The notes below the pieces were generated by a model that was not told where the DNA came from, ran no database searches, and saw only the letters and a list, made by a program, of their open reading frames with translations. A program made the position numbers and the translations under genes. From NCBI RefSeq assembly GCF_011799805.1, contig NZ_WXUB01000002.1:806001-870000 (forward strand): a stretch of 64,000 bases of DNA. The letters run 5' to 3'. Positions within the stretch are counted from its first letter, which is position 1. The number at the start of each line of letters is the position of its first letter. This document shows, piece after piece, positions 45,927-54,922 of the stretch. Source of the DNA: Maribellus sediminis (GTDB taxonomy: Bacteria > Bacteroidota > Bacteroidia > Bacteroidales > Prolixibacteraceae).

Positions 45927-46964
45927 ATGGAAATGTTTAGATTTGGAAATATCGAATACTTGTGGGGACTGTTGATCATTCCTGTGTTGATCGTATTTTA
46001 TACCTGGTCGCGTATTTCAAGACGCCGGGCACTAAAGAAATTCGGAAGCAGTGAAATTCTGGAAGAATTAATGCCGTTCCGCTCGAAAAACCGTCCGGTT
46101 TTAAAGTTTATCATACTGATGCTTGCACTCGCCTTTTTTGTGGCTGGAATTGCCCGCCCTCAATTTGGATCGAAATTGAAAACCGAAAAACGCGAAGGTG
46201 TTGAACTCATCATCGCGCTGGATGTTTCGAACAGTATGATGGCCGAAGACATTCAACCCAACCGTTTGGAACGCGCAAAACGCGCCATTTCAAGGCTTGT
46301 GGATCGTTTGAAAGATGACAAAATCGGACTGATTGTTTTTGCCGGCGACGCTTATACACAGTTACCAATAACCACAGATTATAATTCAGCAAAATTGTTT
46401 CTGAATGCAGTGAACACGCAAATCGTTCCAAAACAGGGAACTGCAATTGGTGCTGCAATTGATCTGGCACACCGCTCGTTTACACCCGATGGTGAGGCCA
46501 ACAAAGCCATTATCGTAATTACTGATGGCGAAAACCACGAAGATGATGCCATCTCGGCGGCTAAATCGGCTCTTGAAGACGGTATTGTGGTTCACACCAT
46601 TGGAATGGGACTTCCCTCGGGATCACCAATTCCGGTGCTGAGAAACGGCCAGACCGATTATTTGAAAGACCGCGACGGTAAAGTGGTGGTAACCAAGCTG
46701 AACGAACAAATGCTGGAACAAATCGCCGCTGCCGGAGAAGGAATTTATGTTCGTGCAAACAATGCACAGGTAGGATTAAACGCCCTTTTCGATGAAATAA
46801 ATAACATGGAAAAACAGGAAATGGAAACCCGTACTTTTTCGGAGTACGACGACCAGTTCCAGTATTTCTTTGCGATTGGATTGTTTTTACTCTTGCTCGA
46901 ATTCGTAATTCTGGAGCGTAAAAACAAATACCTGAAAAACATCAATTTGTTTGGAACAAAATAG
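45927..46964 (+). CDS. batB: BatB, von Willebrand factor A membrane protein
   Basis: 345 residues, paralogous to BatA: membrane helices at about 8-25 and 52-70 and near 310-330, VWA with DVSNSMM and VITDGENHEDD. BatA and BatB form hetero-complexes in Bacteroides. SD AGGAGA sits 6 bp before ATG. Spacing to the next gene 9 bp. Confidence 0.95.
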   Translation: MEMFRFGNIEYLWGLLIIPVLIVFYTWSRISRRRALKKFGSSEILEELMPFRSKNRPVLKFIILMLALAFFVAGIARPQFGSKLKTEKREGVELIIALDVSNSMMAEDIQPNRLERAKRAISRLVDRLKDDKIGLIVFAGDAYTQLPITTDYNSAKLFLNAVNTQIVPKQGTAIGAAIDLAHRSFTPDGEANKAIIVITDGENHEDDAISAAKSALEDGIVVHTIGMGLPSGSPIPVLRNGQTDYLKDRDGKVVVTKLNEQMLEQIAAAGEGIYVRANNAQVGLNALFDEINNMEKQEMETRTFSEYDDQFQYFFAIGLFLLLLEFVILERKNKYLKNINLFGTK

Positions 46965-46973
46965 GAGATGAAC

Positions 46974-47786
46974 ATGAGAAGAACGATATTACTGACCATT
47001 TTGATGACGCTTTCCGTGGCAGTTTTCGCACAAAACGAACGCAAGTTTGTTCGCAACGGAAACAAGTTGTTTATGGATGCGGTGCGCGATACCACCAAAA
47101 TCGATTCGGTAAAATTTGCCAATGCCGAAACCGAATACCGCAAAGCTTTAAATAAACGCCCCAACGACCAGAAATGGAATTACAACCTGGCCGATGCTTT
47201 ATACAAGCAGCAACGTTTTGAAGAAGCCGAAGGAAAATTCTCGGAACTGGCAGAGAAAATGGAGGAGCCTGTTGAACGCGCCTTTGCCAACCATAATCTT
47301 GGAAACACACAGCTGATGCAGCAAAAACTCGACGAAAGTATTGAATCTTATAAAAAAGCACTTCGCGAAAATCCTTCTGATCTGGAAACAAAATACAACC
47401 TGGCTTATGCGCAAATGCTGAAAAAACAACAGGAACAACAGCAGCAGCAACAAAACAAAGATCAGAATAAGGACCAGAACAAAGATCAAGACAAGGATCA
47501 GAATAAAGATCAGCAGAATCAGGACCAAAACCAGGACCAGCAAAACAAAGATCAGAATAAAGACCAGAACAAGGATCAGCAAAATAAGGATCAGCAGAAT
47601 CAAAATAAAGATCAGCAAAAACAGGATCAGCAACAAAAACAGCAGCCTCAGCAGAACAAAATTTCGAAACAGGATGCCGAACAGTTGTTGCAGGCGCTTG
47701 AAAACGATGAGCGCGATATTCAGGATAAAGTAAAAAAAGCAAAGGCGGCTAAAGCCAAACGAACACGTACCGAAAAAGAATGGTAA
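46974..47786 (+). CDS. batC: BatC, TPR protein with low-complexity Q/N/D/K tail
   Basis: 270 residues. Two ATGs exist; the second (46974) is 6 bp behind AGGAG, the first directly abuts it, so 46974 is chosen. Signal peptide (MRRTILLTILMTLSVAVFAQ), then two or three TPR units (about 45-150) including YNLADALYKQQRFEEAEGKF and NHNLGNTQLMQQKLDESIESYKKAL. Residues about 150-230 are a run of Gln/Asn/Asp/Lys with repeating NKDQ. The tail is basic. Probably periplasmic scaffold for BatA/BatB. The repeat may change length easily. Confidence 0.9.
   Translation: MRRTILLTILMTLSVAVFAQNERKFVRNGNKLFMDAVRDTTKIDSVKFANAETEYRKALNKRPNDQKWNYNLADALYKQQRFEEAEGKFSELAEKMEEPVERAFANHNLGNTQLMQQKLDESIESYKKALRENPSDLETKYNLAYAQMLKKQQEQQQQQQNKDQNKDQNKDQDKDQNKDQQNQDQNQDQQNKDQNKDQNKDQQNKDQQNQNKDQQKQDQQQKQQPQQNKISKQDAEQLLQALENDERDIQDKVKKAKAAKAKRTRTEKEW
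47427..47660 (+). repeat. tandem low-complexity repeat inside batC
   Basis: Near-repeats of 12 nt (AAAGATCAGAAT or similar, giving NKDQ) plus CAG/CAA runs, all in frame. Units differ by single bases, so expansion has been followed by drift. All unit lengths seen are multiples of three. Confidence 0.8.
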
Positions 47787-47853
47787 TTAACCGGATGTTG
47801 GATACTTGATACTGGATGCTTGATTTGTATAAAAAAAGCTTGAAGCTTTAAGC

Positions 47854-47885
47854 TTGAGGCTCGAAGCTAAAAAATAATAATTTTG
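47854..47885 (+). promoter_or_regulatory. internal promoter before batD
   Basis: TTG (47854-47856), 21 bp, TAATTTTG (47878-47885), exact at -7. It lies 12 bp above the batD ATG in the only long gap of the bat cluster (111 bp). The transcript would have a leader of only a few bases. Confidence 0.55.
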
Positions 47886-47897
47886 TAGGCTTTTAAG

Positions 47898-49715
47898 ATG
47901 ATGATAAAACGATTAGCAACATATTTCATTTTATTTTTCCTGGTGCTTGGAGCGCAGGCTCAGGATGTCCGATTTACCATGTCGGCACCAAATGCCGTGG
48001 AAAACGGTAAACAATTCCGACTGAGTTTTACCTTAAACCAGCGTGGATCGAAACTTCAGCTTCCACCCGGATTAAACGACAATTTCCAAATTCTGATGGG
48101 ACCAAGTACAGGAACCAGCTATCAAAATATTAACGGACGTTCAAGCACCACATATTCTTATACCTATATCCTCAGGGCCACAAAAGAAGGAACGTTTGAA
48201 ATCCGACCGGCTTCTATTGAAGTGGATGGTGAAATTGTTGAATCGAATTCCTTAAAAATTCAGGTTGTAAAAGCCAACTCGCAACCCAGCCAACCACAAA
48301 GTGGCGGACAAACGCAGCAAGGTGGTTCTGCTTCGAATGTCGACCTTGGAAAAGACAACCTGTTCGTTCGTGTTGAACTCAGCAATCGTAATCCCTACCG
48401 TGGTGAGCAAATTATTGCAATAGTGAAACTATATGCAAATCCCGAGATTCCAATAACAAACTTTGCCGATGTAAATCTTCCTACCTACGAAGGTTTTTAC
48501 ACACAGGACATTGAAATTCCGGGTCAGATAAATATGACGCGCGAAGTTTACAACGATAAAATTTACCAGGTTGGTGTTTTGAAAAAGACCATCCTGTTTC
48601 CACAACAAAACGGCACACTCAGGATAGAACCGTTTAGTATGGCACTGCTGGTTCGCCAACGTACACAGGCGCGTAGTTTCTTCGATGATTTTTTCGATAA
48701 TTACCGTACTGTGAAAGCACCAATTACAAGCGAAGCGGTAACGGTAAACGTAAAAGACCTGCCACCGGCACCTGCTAATTTCCTTGGTGGCGTTGGTAAT
48801 TTCAACATTACATCAGAAATAAGCGGCGAGGATGTAACAACAAACGACGCTGTTACGCTAACTGTAAAAATTTCGGGGAATGGAAATATTCGCCTGATAC
48901 GGACGCCGGAACTCAAATTGCCAAGCGATTTTGAAGTTTACGATCCAAAAGCCACCGACAATGTGAAAGCAGGAAATAATGGTGCTTCAGGTAGCAAAAC
49001 TATCGAATACCTGTTCCAGCCACGTTTCGAAGGTGATTATACTATTCCGGCCATTCCGTTTACCTACTTCAATCCGGCCACCGGGCAATATGTAACCAAA
49101 TCAACTCCGGCTTATTCGCTGCATGTTGAAAAAGGAACCGAAGAACAGTCGGCCACAGTGGTTAGTTCGCTGCGTAAACAGGATGTACAGCTGATTGGAC
49201 AGGATATTCGCTACATCAAACAAGGCAGTCCGTCGCTAAAAAGCCGTGGAAGTTCATTTTTCGGAAGTACACTGTTTTACCTGGTTTATATTCTAAGTGC
49301 ATTGTTATTTGTGGTACTGTACATCATTTATCGGAAAAAAGCCCGCGAGAATGCCAACATCGCGTTGATGCGAAACAAAAAGGCGAACCGTGTGGCCATT
49401 AAACGACTGAAAAGTGCCGCAGCCTTTATGAAGCAAAACAACAACGAAGCTTTCCACGAAGCCATTCTGAAAGCTTTCGAAGGATATTTAAGTGATAAAC
49501 TGGCCATTCCTGTTGCCGATTTAAAACGGGAAACTGCAGTAGCACGTTTGCAGTCGAAAAACGTTTCGGAAGAAGTGATCGCCGATTTTGTTGACGTGGT
49601 TGAACAATGCGAATTCGCACGCTATGCACCAACCGGAGGTTCTGAAGCCCGACACGAGCTCTACAAAAAAGCAGAATCGACCATGGGCCGAATGGAAAAA
49701 CAAATAAAAAGGTAA
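47898..49715 (+). CDS. batD: BatD, beta-rich exported membrane protein
   Basis: 605 residues. Signal peptide (about 1-21, LGAQAQ), then several Ig-like beta domains (ASIEVDGEIVESNSLKIQVV, GNFNITSEISGEDVTTNDAVTLTVKISGNGNIR), a membrane helix about 455-475 (STLFYLVYILSALLFVVLYII) and a cytoplasmic helical tail similar to the DUF4381-like gene (MKQNNNEAFHEAILKAFEGYLSDKL). ATG at 47898 or 47901 both fit. Its stop is 4 bp before batE. Confidence 0.93.
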   Translation: MMIKRLATYFILFFLVLGAQAQDVRFTMSAPNAVENGKQFRLSFTLNQRGSKLQLPPGLNDNFQILMGPSTGTSYQNINGRSSTTYSYTYILRATKEGTFEIRPASIEVDGEIVESNSLKIQVVKANSQPSQPQSGGQTQQGGSASNVDLGKDNLFVRVELSNRNPYRGEQIIAIVKLYANPEIPITNFADVNLPTYEGFYTQDIEIPGQINMTREVYNDKIYQVGVLKKTILFPQQNGTLRIEPFSMALLVRQRTQARSFFDDFFDNYRTVKAPITSEAVTVNVKDLPPAPANFLGGVGNFNITSEISGEDVTTNDAVTLTVKISGNGNIRLIRTPELKLPSDFEVYDPKATDNVKAGNNGASGSKTIEYLFQPRFEGDYTIPAIPFTYFNPATGQYVTKSTPAYSLHVEKGTEEQSATVVSSLRKQDVQLIGQDIRYIKQGSPSLKSRGSSFFGSTLFYLVYILSALLFVVLYIIYRKKARENANIALMRNKKANRVAIKRLKSAAAFMKQNNNEAFHEAILKAFEGYLSDKLAIPVADLKRETAVARLQSKNVSEEVIADFVDVVEQCEFARYAPTGGSEARHELYKKAESTMGRMEKQIKR

Positions 49716-49719
49716 AGAA

Positions 49720-50475
49720 ATGAAACAATATATTTTAATCCTGATCCTTGTTATTCCTGGCTTACTTTCAGCGCAGGAAGAAAATACACAGCTTTGGGAA
49801 AAAGCCAATGCCTATTATACCACTGAAGAATACCAGCAGGCCATTTCAATATACGAGCAGATCCTGAGTTCCGGCGAAGAATCGGCCAAATTGTATTTCA
49901 ACCTTGGCAATGCCTATTACAAAGCAGGCGACATAAACAATGCTATTTTGAATTACGAACGGGCAAAACTACTTGCACCGCAGGATAAAGACATTGCATT
50001 TAACCTGCAAATTGCCAACCAGTTTGTAGTCACCAAAATAGAACCACTTCCCCAGCCTTTCTTTTTGCGCTGGAGAACTTCGGTTATCAACAAACATTCT
50101 GCCGATACCTGGGCCTACATCAGTGCTGCATCATTTATAGCGTTCCTGGTTCTGCTCGGTTTGTTTCTTTTTAGCAGAATTCCGGGCGTCCGTCGCTTAT
50201 CCTTCTGGCTCGGAATTTTGGTGATTATTTTTTCAGGCTTCACATTTTCGTTTGCAGCCAAGCAAAAAAAGAAAATAGTGGAACGTAAAAGCGCCATTGT
50301 TTTTTGTCCACGGGTAACCGTTAAAAGTTCACCGCGTGAGAGTGGCACCGATCTGTTTTTAATTTACGAAGGCCTGAAAGTAGAAATCACCGACAGTTTA
50401 AATACCTGGAAAGAAATTAAACTGGCCGATGGTAACGAAGGCTGGCTGCCTGATTCCTGCATTGTAAAAATATAG
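49720..50475 (+). CDS. batE: BatE, TPR-SH3 membrane protein
   Basis: 251 residues. Signal peptide (about 1-17), TPR pair (about 20-110, ANAYYTTEEYQQAISIYEQIL; YFNLGNAYYKAGDINNAILNYERA), two membrane helices (about 138-155 and 165-182), and a C-terminal SH3-like domain (about 190-251, VTVKSSPRESGTDLFLIYEG...DGNEGWLPDS). Last gene of the bat cluster. Confidence 0.93.
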   Translation: MKQYILILILVIPGLLSAQEENTQLWEKANAYYTTEEYQQAISIYEQILSSGEESAKLYFNLGNAYYKAGDINNAILNYERAKLLAPQDKDIAFNLQIANQFVVTKIEPLPQPFFLRWRTSVINKHSADTWAYISAASFIAFLVLLGLFLFSRIPGVRRLSFWLGILVIIFSGFTFSFAAKQKKKIVERKSAIVFCPRVTVKSSPRESGTDLFLIYEGLKVEITDSLNTWKEIKLADGNEGWLPDSCIVKI

Positions 50476-50543
50476 ATTTCAGTCGCTGCAAATACATTTT
50501 CTGTTTCCATTTCTAAGTCCCACAGAAAGATTGTGCCTGCATT

Positions 50544-50575
50544 TTTGTTCAGATCCAATTTACAGGTTACCTTTA
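50544..50575 (+). promoter_or_regulatory. promoter of the NYN-domain gene
   Basis: TTTG (50544-50547), 20 bp, TACCTTTA (50568-50575), one base off the -7 consensus, 22 bp above ATG. Confidence 0.5.
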
Positions 50576-50597
50576 TTACATCTGAAAAAAATAATTT

Positions 50598-51350
50598 ATG
50601 GAAACTGACATAAAACTGGCCGTTCTTATCGACGGCGACAATATTCCTTCGGCCTATGTAAAAGAAATGATGGAAGAAATTGCCAAGTACGGCAATCCCA
50701 CCATCAAACGCATTTATGGCGACTGGACCAAACCTTTTCTTGCCAAGTGGAAAAACCTGCTGCTCGAAAATGCCATTACTCCTATTCAACAATATGGCTA
50801 CACCAGCGGTAAAAATGCTACCGACTCGGCCATGATCATCGATGCCATGGACATATTATACAGCGGACAGGTAAATGGCTTCTGCCTGGTTTCGAGCGAC
50901 AGCGATTTTACGCGCCTTGCAACCCGACTGCGCGAAGCCGGAATGAAAGTGATCGGCCTTGGCGAAAAGAAAACTCCCGATCCCTTTATCGTCGCCTGCG
51001 ATCGGTTTATTTACATCGAGATTTTGAAAAAGAACGAAGAAGAAAGCGAAAGTACATCTGCGAAACCAAAAGCAAAGGAGAAACGCGAATACGACAAAAT
51101 TACTCCGAAAGTTGTACGCCTGATTTCTTCCACCATTTACGACCTGGCCGACGAAGATGGTTGGGCATTCCTGGGCGATGTTGGAAGTTTGCTTCAAAAG
51201 AAACAGCCAAACTTCGATTCACGAAACTATGGTTTTGAAAAGTTAACCCCACTGATAAATTCCATTGGCAAATTCGAGATCGATCAACGCGACAGTTACA
51301 AAGGGAAATTCAAACTGATCTATGTACGAAACAAAAAAGGCAGGAATTAA
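50598..51350 (+). CDS. NYN-domain (LabA/DUF88) protein with C-terminal OST-HTH/LOTUS domain
   Basis: 250 residues, cytoplasmic. Residues about 5-145 are a PIN-like NYN domain: acidic motif LIDGDNIPSAYV (Asp12, Asp14), NATDSAMIIDAMD, and CLVSSDSDFTRLATRLREAG. A linker (about 150-170, Lys/Glu-rich) leads to an OST-HTH/LOTUS-like winged helix (about 175-250, ITPKVVRLISSTIYDLADEDGW...DVGSLL). NYN domains are often ribonucleases; LOTUS binds RNA or RNA structures. Likely an RNA-processing protein. It has its own promoter and is not part of the Bat operon. Confidence 0.9.
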   Translation: METDIKLAVLIDGDNIPSAYVKEMMEEIAKYGNPTIKRIYGDWTKPFLAKWKNLLLENAITPIQQYGYTSGKNATDSAMIIDAMDILYSGQVNGFCLVSSDSDFTRLATRLREAGMKVIGLGEKKTPDPFIVACDRFIYIEILKKNEEESESTSAKPKAKEKREYDKITPKVVRLISSTIYDLADEDGWAFLGDVGSLLQKKQPNFDSRNYGFEKLTPLINSIGKFEIDQRDSYKGKFKLIYVRNKKGRN

Positions 51351-51403
51351 ACACTTCTTTACTTATTCTTATTAGATTAAACCAAATTAACCACATCAAT
51401 TTT

Positions 51404-54400
51404 ATGAAAATGCTCCGCGTAAAATCAATCGTTGTATTTTCCGCATTAATGCTGGGAATCTCAAGCATCGGATTCAGTAAAAAAGATCAAAAAGCCACAA
51501 CTGCAGTTCCTGACACTTCGGCATTCAGCAATCTGGAATACCGTAGCATCGGGCCATTCAGGGGAGGCCGTTCGGCAGCAGTATGTGGAGTAGACGGGAA
51601 TCCTGAATTGTATTACATGGGAACAACCGGTGGCGGAGTATGGAAAACTGAAGATGCCGGACAAAGCTGGTCGAACATCAGCGACAATTATTTTGGCGGG
51701 ACTATCGGGGCAGTTTCAGTAGCACCTTCGGATAACAACATTATTTATGTTGGAGGCGGTGAAGTCACGATTCGTGGAAATGTTTCGCATGGTTATGGCG
51801 TTTGGAAATCGAATGATGCCGGGGAAACATGGGAATACAAAGGTTTAAAGGAAGCACAATACATTCCTCGTATTCGCATTCACCCCAAAAATCCTGACCT
51901 GGTTTATGCAGCCGTTTTGGGTCATGCTTTTGGCCCCAATGAAGAAAGAGGAGTATACCGGTCAAAAGACGGCGGAGACAGCTGGGAAAAAGTACTGTTT
52001 GTTAGTGAAGATGCAGGTGCCGTTGATCTGATCATCGATCCGTTTAATCCACTGGTTCTTTATGCATCAACCTGGAAAGTACGCCGAACTCCTTACAGTC
52101 TGGAAAGCGGCGGCGAAGGTTCCGATCTTTGGAAAAGTACCGATGGCGGCGACAATTGGGAAAAAATCAGCAACAATAAAGGATTGCCTGAAGGAACTTT
52201 GGGAATCATCGGAGTTACCGCCTCACCCGTAAAACGAAATCGTTTGTGGGCAATTGTTGAGGCAGAAAATGGCGGGGTTTTCCGCTCGGATGATGCCGGA
52301 AAAACATGGATAAAAACCAACGATGACCGCAACTTACGCCAGCGTGCCTGGTATTACAGCCGTATTTATGCCGACTCTCAAAATGAAGATGTGGTTTATG
52401 TTTTAAATGTCCAGTTCTGGAAATCGAAGGATGGAGGTAAATCATTTTCTTCGATACGAACACCGCACGGCGATCATCACGATCTCTGGATCTCGCCATC
52501 CGACGATAAACAAATGATAATTGCCGACGATGGTGGCGGACAGGTAACATTGGATGGCGGCCACAACTGGTCGACCATGATGAACCAGCCAACCGCACAG
52601 TTTTACCGTGTAACCACCGATAATCATTTCCCCTACCGCATTTATGCAGCACAGCAGGATAATTCAACCGTACGGATTCCGCACCGAAGTTTATCATCGG
52701 GAATTTCCGAAGACGACTGGGAGCCAACCGCCGGTGGCGAAAGTGGTTTTATAGCACCTGATCCGAAGAATCCGGATATTGTTTACGGAGGATCGTATGG
52801 AGGTTACCTCGTTCAGCAAAATCATAAAACCGGTGAAAGCAGGATGATCAATGTTTGGCCCGACAATCCAATGGGCTGGGCTGCCAAAGATATCAAATAC
52901 CGTTTTCAATGGAATTACCCGATCTTCTTTTCAACGCATTTCGAAAATACCTTGTATTGCGCCGCGAATGTACTTTTTAAGACCGACAATGAAGGACAAA
53001 GCTGGACTCAGATCAGCCCTGACCTGACCCGAAACGACACAACAAAAATGGGAGCTTCTGGTGGTCCTATCACTAAAGACAATACCAGTGTTGAGTATTA
53101 CGGAACCATTTTCGCTGCTTGCGAATCGGCGCTGGAACCCGGTGTAATTTGGGCAGGTAGCGACGACGGCCTGATCCATGTTACTCGCAACGGTGGTGAA
53201 AGCTGGGAAAATGTTACTCCGCCGAGTTCAGTCATGCCCGAGTGGACGATGATCAACAGCATTGAACCTCATCCTTTTGAAAAGGGTGGATTGTATATAG
53301 CTGCTACTTCTTATAAAAACGACGATTTCACACCTTATCTATATAAAACAACTGATTATGGTCTTACCTGGACAAAGATCACAACAGGAATTGAGAACGA
53401 CCATTTTACACGTGTAATCCGAGCCGATAAAAACAAAGCCGGCTTATTGTTTGCCGGAACGGAAAGTGGCATGTATATTTCGTTTAACGATGGAGAACTG
53501 TGGCAACCTTTCCAACTGAACTTACCGGTTGTTCCGATTACCGATCTCACCATTAAAAACAACGATTTGATAGTGGCAACACAAGGACGTGGTTTGTATA
53601 TTTTGGATGATATTACCACGCTCCATCAACTCGATAAGGATTTGCTCGATAAAGATTTTGCCTTGCTTGATCAAAGTGACTCCTACCGTATTTTGGCCGG
53701 AAGAGGTGGCAACAACAGTGGTAAAAACCCACCTTCAGGTGCGGTTATTGATTTCTGGCTAAAAGAGAAAACGGATTCAACAAAAGTAACACTGGAGATT
53801 CTCGATGAAAACCAAACTCCGATAATGACTTTTAGCAATCATGCTTCGGATAAACAAATAAAAGACAATCTTGATTTAGCTAAACTTGAAGTAAAAAAAG
53901 GACTTAATCGCTTTGCATGGAATCTGCGGTATCCGGGCGCCGAAGGTTTTCCCGGACTAATTATGTGGAGCGGTGGTCTGGACGGGCCGGTAGCCATTCC
54001 CGGAACATACATGGCCAAACTGAGTGTCGATTCAGTTTCTGTTGAGAAATCCTTTGAAATACTTCCTGTACCAACTTATAGTAGCACGGAGGAAGATTAC
54101 CGGCTTCAGTTTGACATTTTAATAGAAATTCGCGACAAGCTCACAGAAACGCATCAATGCATATTAGATATCAGGGCTGCAAAAGAGCAACTCAATGCTG
54201 CAAAAGAAAAGATGGATAAAGAGCAACATCAGAATATTCTTGATGAAATTAAGTCGATTACAACCAAAATGGATGTGATTGAGAAGGCACTCTACCAAAC
54301 AAAAAACAAAAGTAATCAGGATCCGTTGAACTTCCCGATTCGTTTGAACGATAAGCTGGCAGGAGTTGCCTCAGTTGTTGCATACAGTGATGCCCGCCCG

Positions 54401-54550
54401 ACAGATCAGTCGATAGCGGTGAAAAATGAATTAACTAAGCAGATTGATAAACAGCTGGAAGCATTTAGGAAAATAAAAACCGATGACATTCCGAAGCTGA
54501 ATAAAATGATATGGGATGCTAAAATTCCGGCAGTTCAACTGAAAGAATAA
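51404..54550 (+). CDS. secreted Asp-box (VPS10/sortilin-like) beta-propeller protein
   Basis: 1048 residues. Signal peptide about 1-24. Two large propeller regions with repeated Asp-boxes (S/T-x-D-x-G-x-x-W): KTEDAGQSW, KSNDAGETW, RSKDGGDSW, KSTDGGDNW, RSDDAGKTW, KTTDYGLTW. The opening YRSIGPFRGGRSAAVCGV is standard for this Bacteroidota family often named glycosyl hydrolase or VPS10 protein, but no catalytic motif is shown. A helical coiled-coil segment (about 905-980) lies near the C-terminus. It is exported; substrate unknown. Confidence 0.88.
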   Translation: MKMLRVKSIVVFSALMLGISSIGFSKKDQKATTAVPDTSAFSNLEYRSIGPFRGGRSAAVCGVDGNPELYYMGTTGGGVWKTEDAGQSWSNISDNYFGGTIGAVSVAPSDNNIIYVGGGEVTIRGNVSHGYGVWKSNDAGETWEYKGLKEAQYIPRIRIHPKNPDLVYAAVLGHAFGPNEERGVYRSKDGGDSWEKVLFVSEDAGAVDLIIDPFNPLVLYASTWKVRRTPYSLESGGEGSDLWKSTDGGDNWEKISNNKGLPEGTLGIIGVTASPVKRNRLWAIVEAENGGVFRSDDAGKTWIKTNDDRNLRQRAWYYSRIYADSQNEDVVYVLNVQFWKSKDGGKSFSSIRTPHGDHHDLWISPSDDKQMIIADDGGGQVTLDGGHNWSTMMNQPTAQFYRVTTDNHFPYRIYAAQQDNSTVRIPHRSLSSGISEDDWEPTAGGESGFIAPDPKNPDIVYGGSYGGYLVQQNHKTGESRMINVWPDNPMGWAAKDIKYRFQWNYPIFFSTHFENTLYCAANVLFKTDNEGQSWTQISPDLTRNDTTKMGASGGPITKDNTSVEYYGTIFAACESALEPGVIWAGSDDGLIHVTRNGGESWENVTPPSSVMPEWTMINSIEPHPFEKGGLYIAATSYKNDDFTPYLYKTTDYGLTWTKITTGIENDHFTRVIRADKNKAGLLFAGTESGMYISFNDGELWQPFQLNLPVVPITDLTIKNNDLIVATQGRGLYILDDITTLHQLDKDLLDKDFALLDQSDSYRILAGRGGNNSGKNPPSGAVIDFWLKEKTDSTKVTLEILDENQTPIMTFSNHASDKQIKDNLDLAKLEVKKGLNRFAWNLRYPGAEGFPGLIMWSGGLDGPVAIPGTYMAKLSVDSVSVEKSFEILPVPTYSSTEEDYRLQFDILIEIRDKLTETHQCILDIRAAKEQLNAAKEKMDKEQHQNILDEIKSITTKMDVIEKALYQTKNKSNQDPLNFPIRLNDKLAGVASVVAYSDARPTDQSIAVKNELTKQIDKQLEAFRKIKTDDIPKLNKMIWDAKIPAVQLKE

Positions 54551-54922
54551 TCAATCTCCGGAATCGATTTATTACAACCAAGACCTAATTTTTGCGTTTT
54601 TGATATTTTCTTTTCGTTTTTCTGACAAGCTGATTATCCTTTGATTTTGAGCCGTGTTTACTTTCGCCAAATCGTCAGAATTTACTATCTTATGCAACCT
54701 TTGAAGACATTTTTATGTTTCAAGGACAGCATTATGAAATTATGTGATTTATGTTACAAACATATTTCCCCGATTTCGCTTTTTTTATGAAACCAATGAA
54801 TCAATTAATTTGAACTGAAAGTGTTAAAATCTATCGCATTTGCTTCAACTTTTCAGGGAATTTGTTGTTACAAATTGCGACTATTATTGCTATAGCGACA
54901 TTCAAAAAAATTACAATATCTT
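54551..54922. other. 372-bp intergenic region before the TCA cluster
   Basis: AT-rich. I find no open frame of note, no hairpin terminator for the preceding gene and no TAnnTTTG box for aconitase. It is long enough to hold regulation of the TCA cluster, but nothing specific can be identified. Confidence 0.4.

Noticed and set aside
47499-47660. CRISPR-like array (regular short repeats)
   Set aside because: Repeats are in-frame 12-nt coding units without spacers.
47071-47742. Long hydrophobic-looking minus-strand frames opposite batC
   Set aside because: The repetitive Q/N/D/K codons read backwards give Leu/Ile/Phe/Val runs; an artefact of low complexity.
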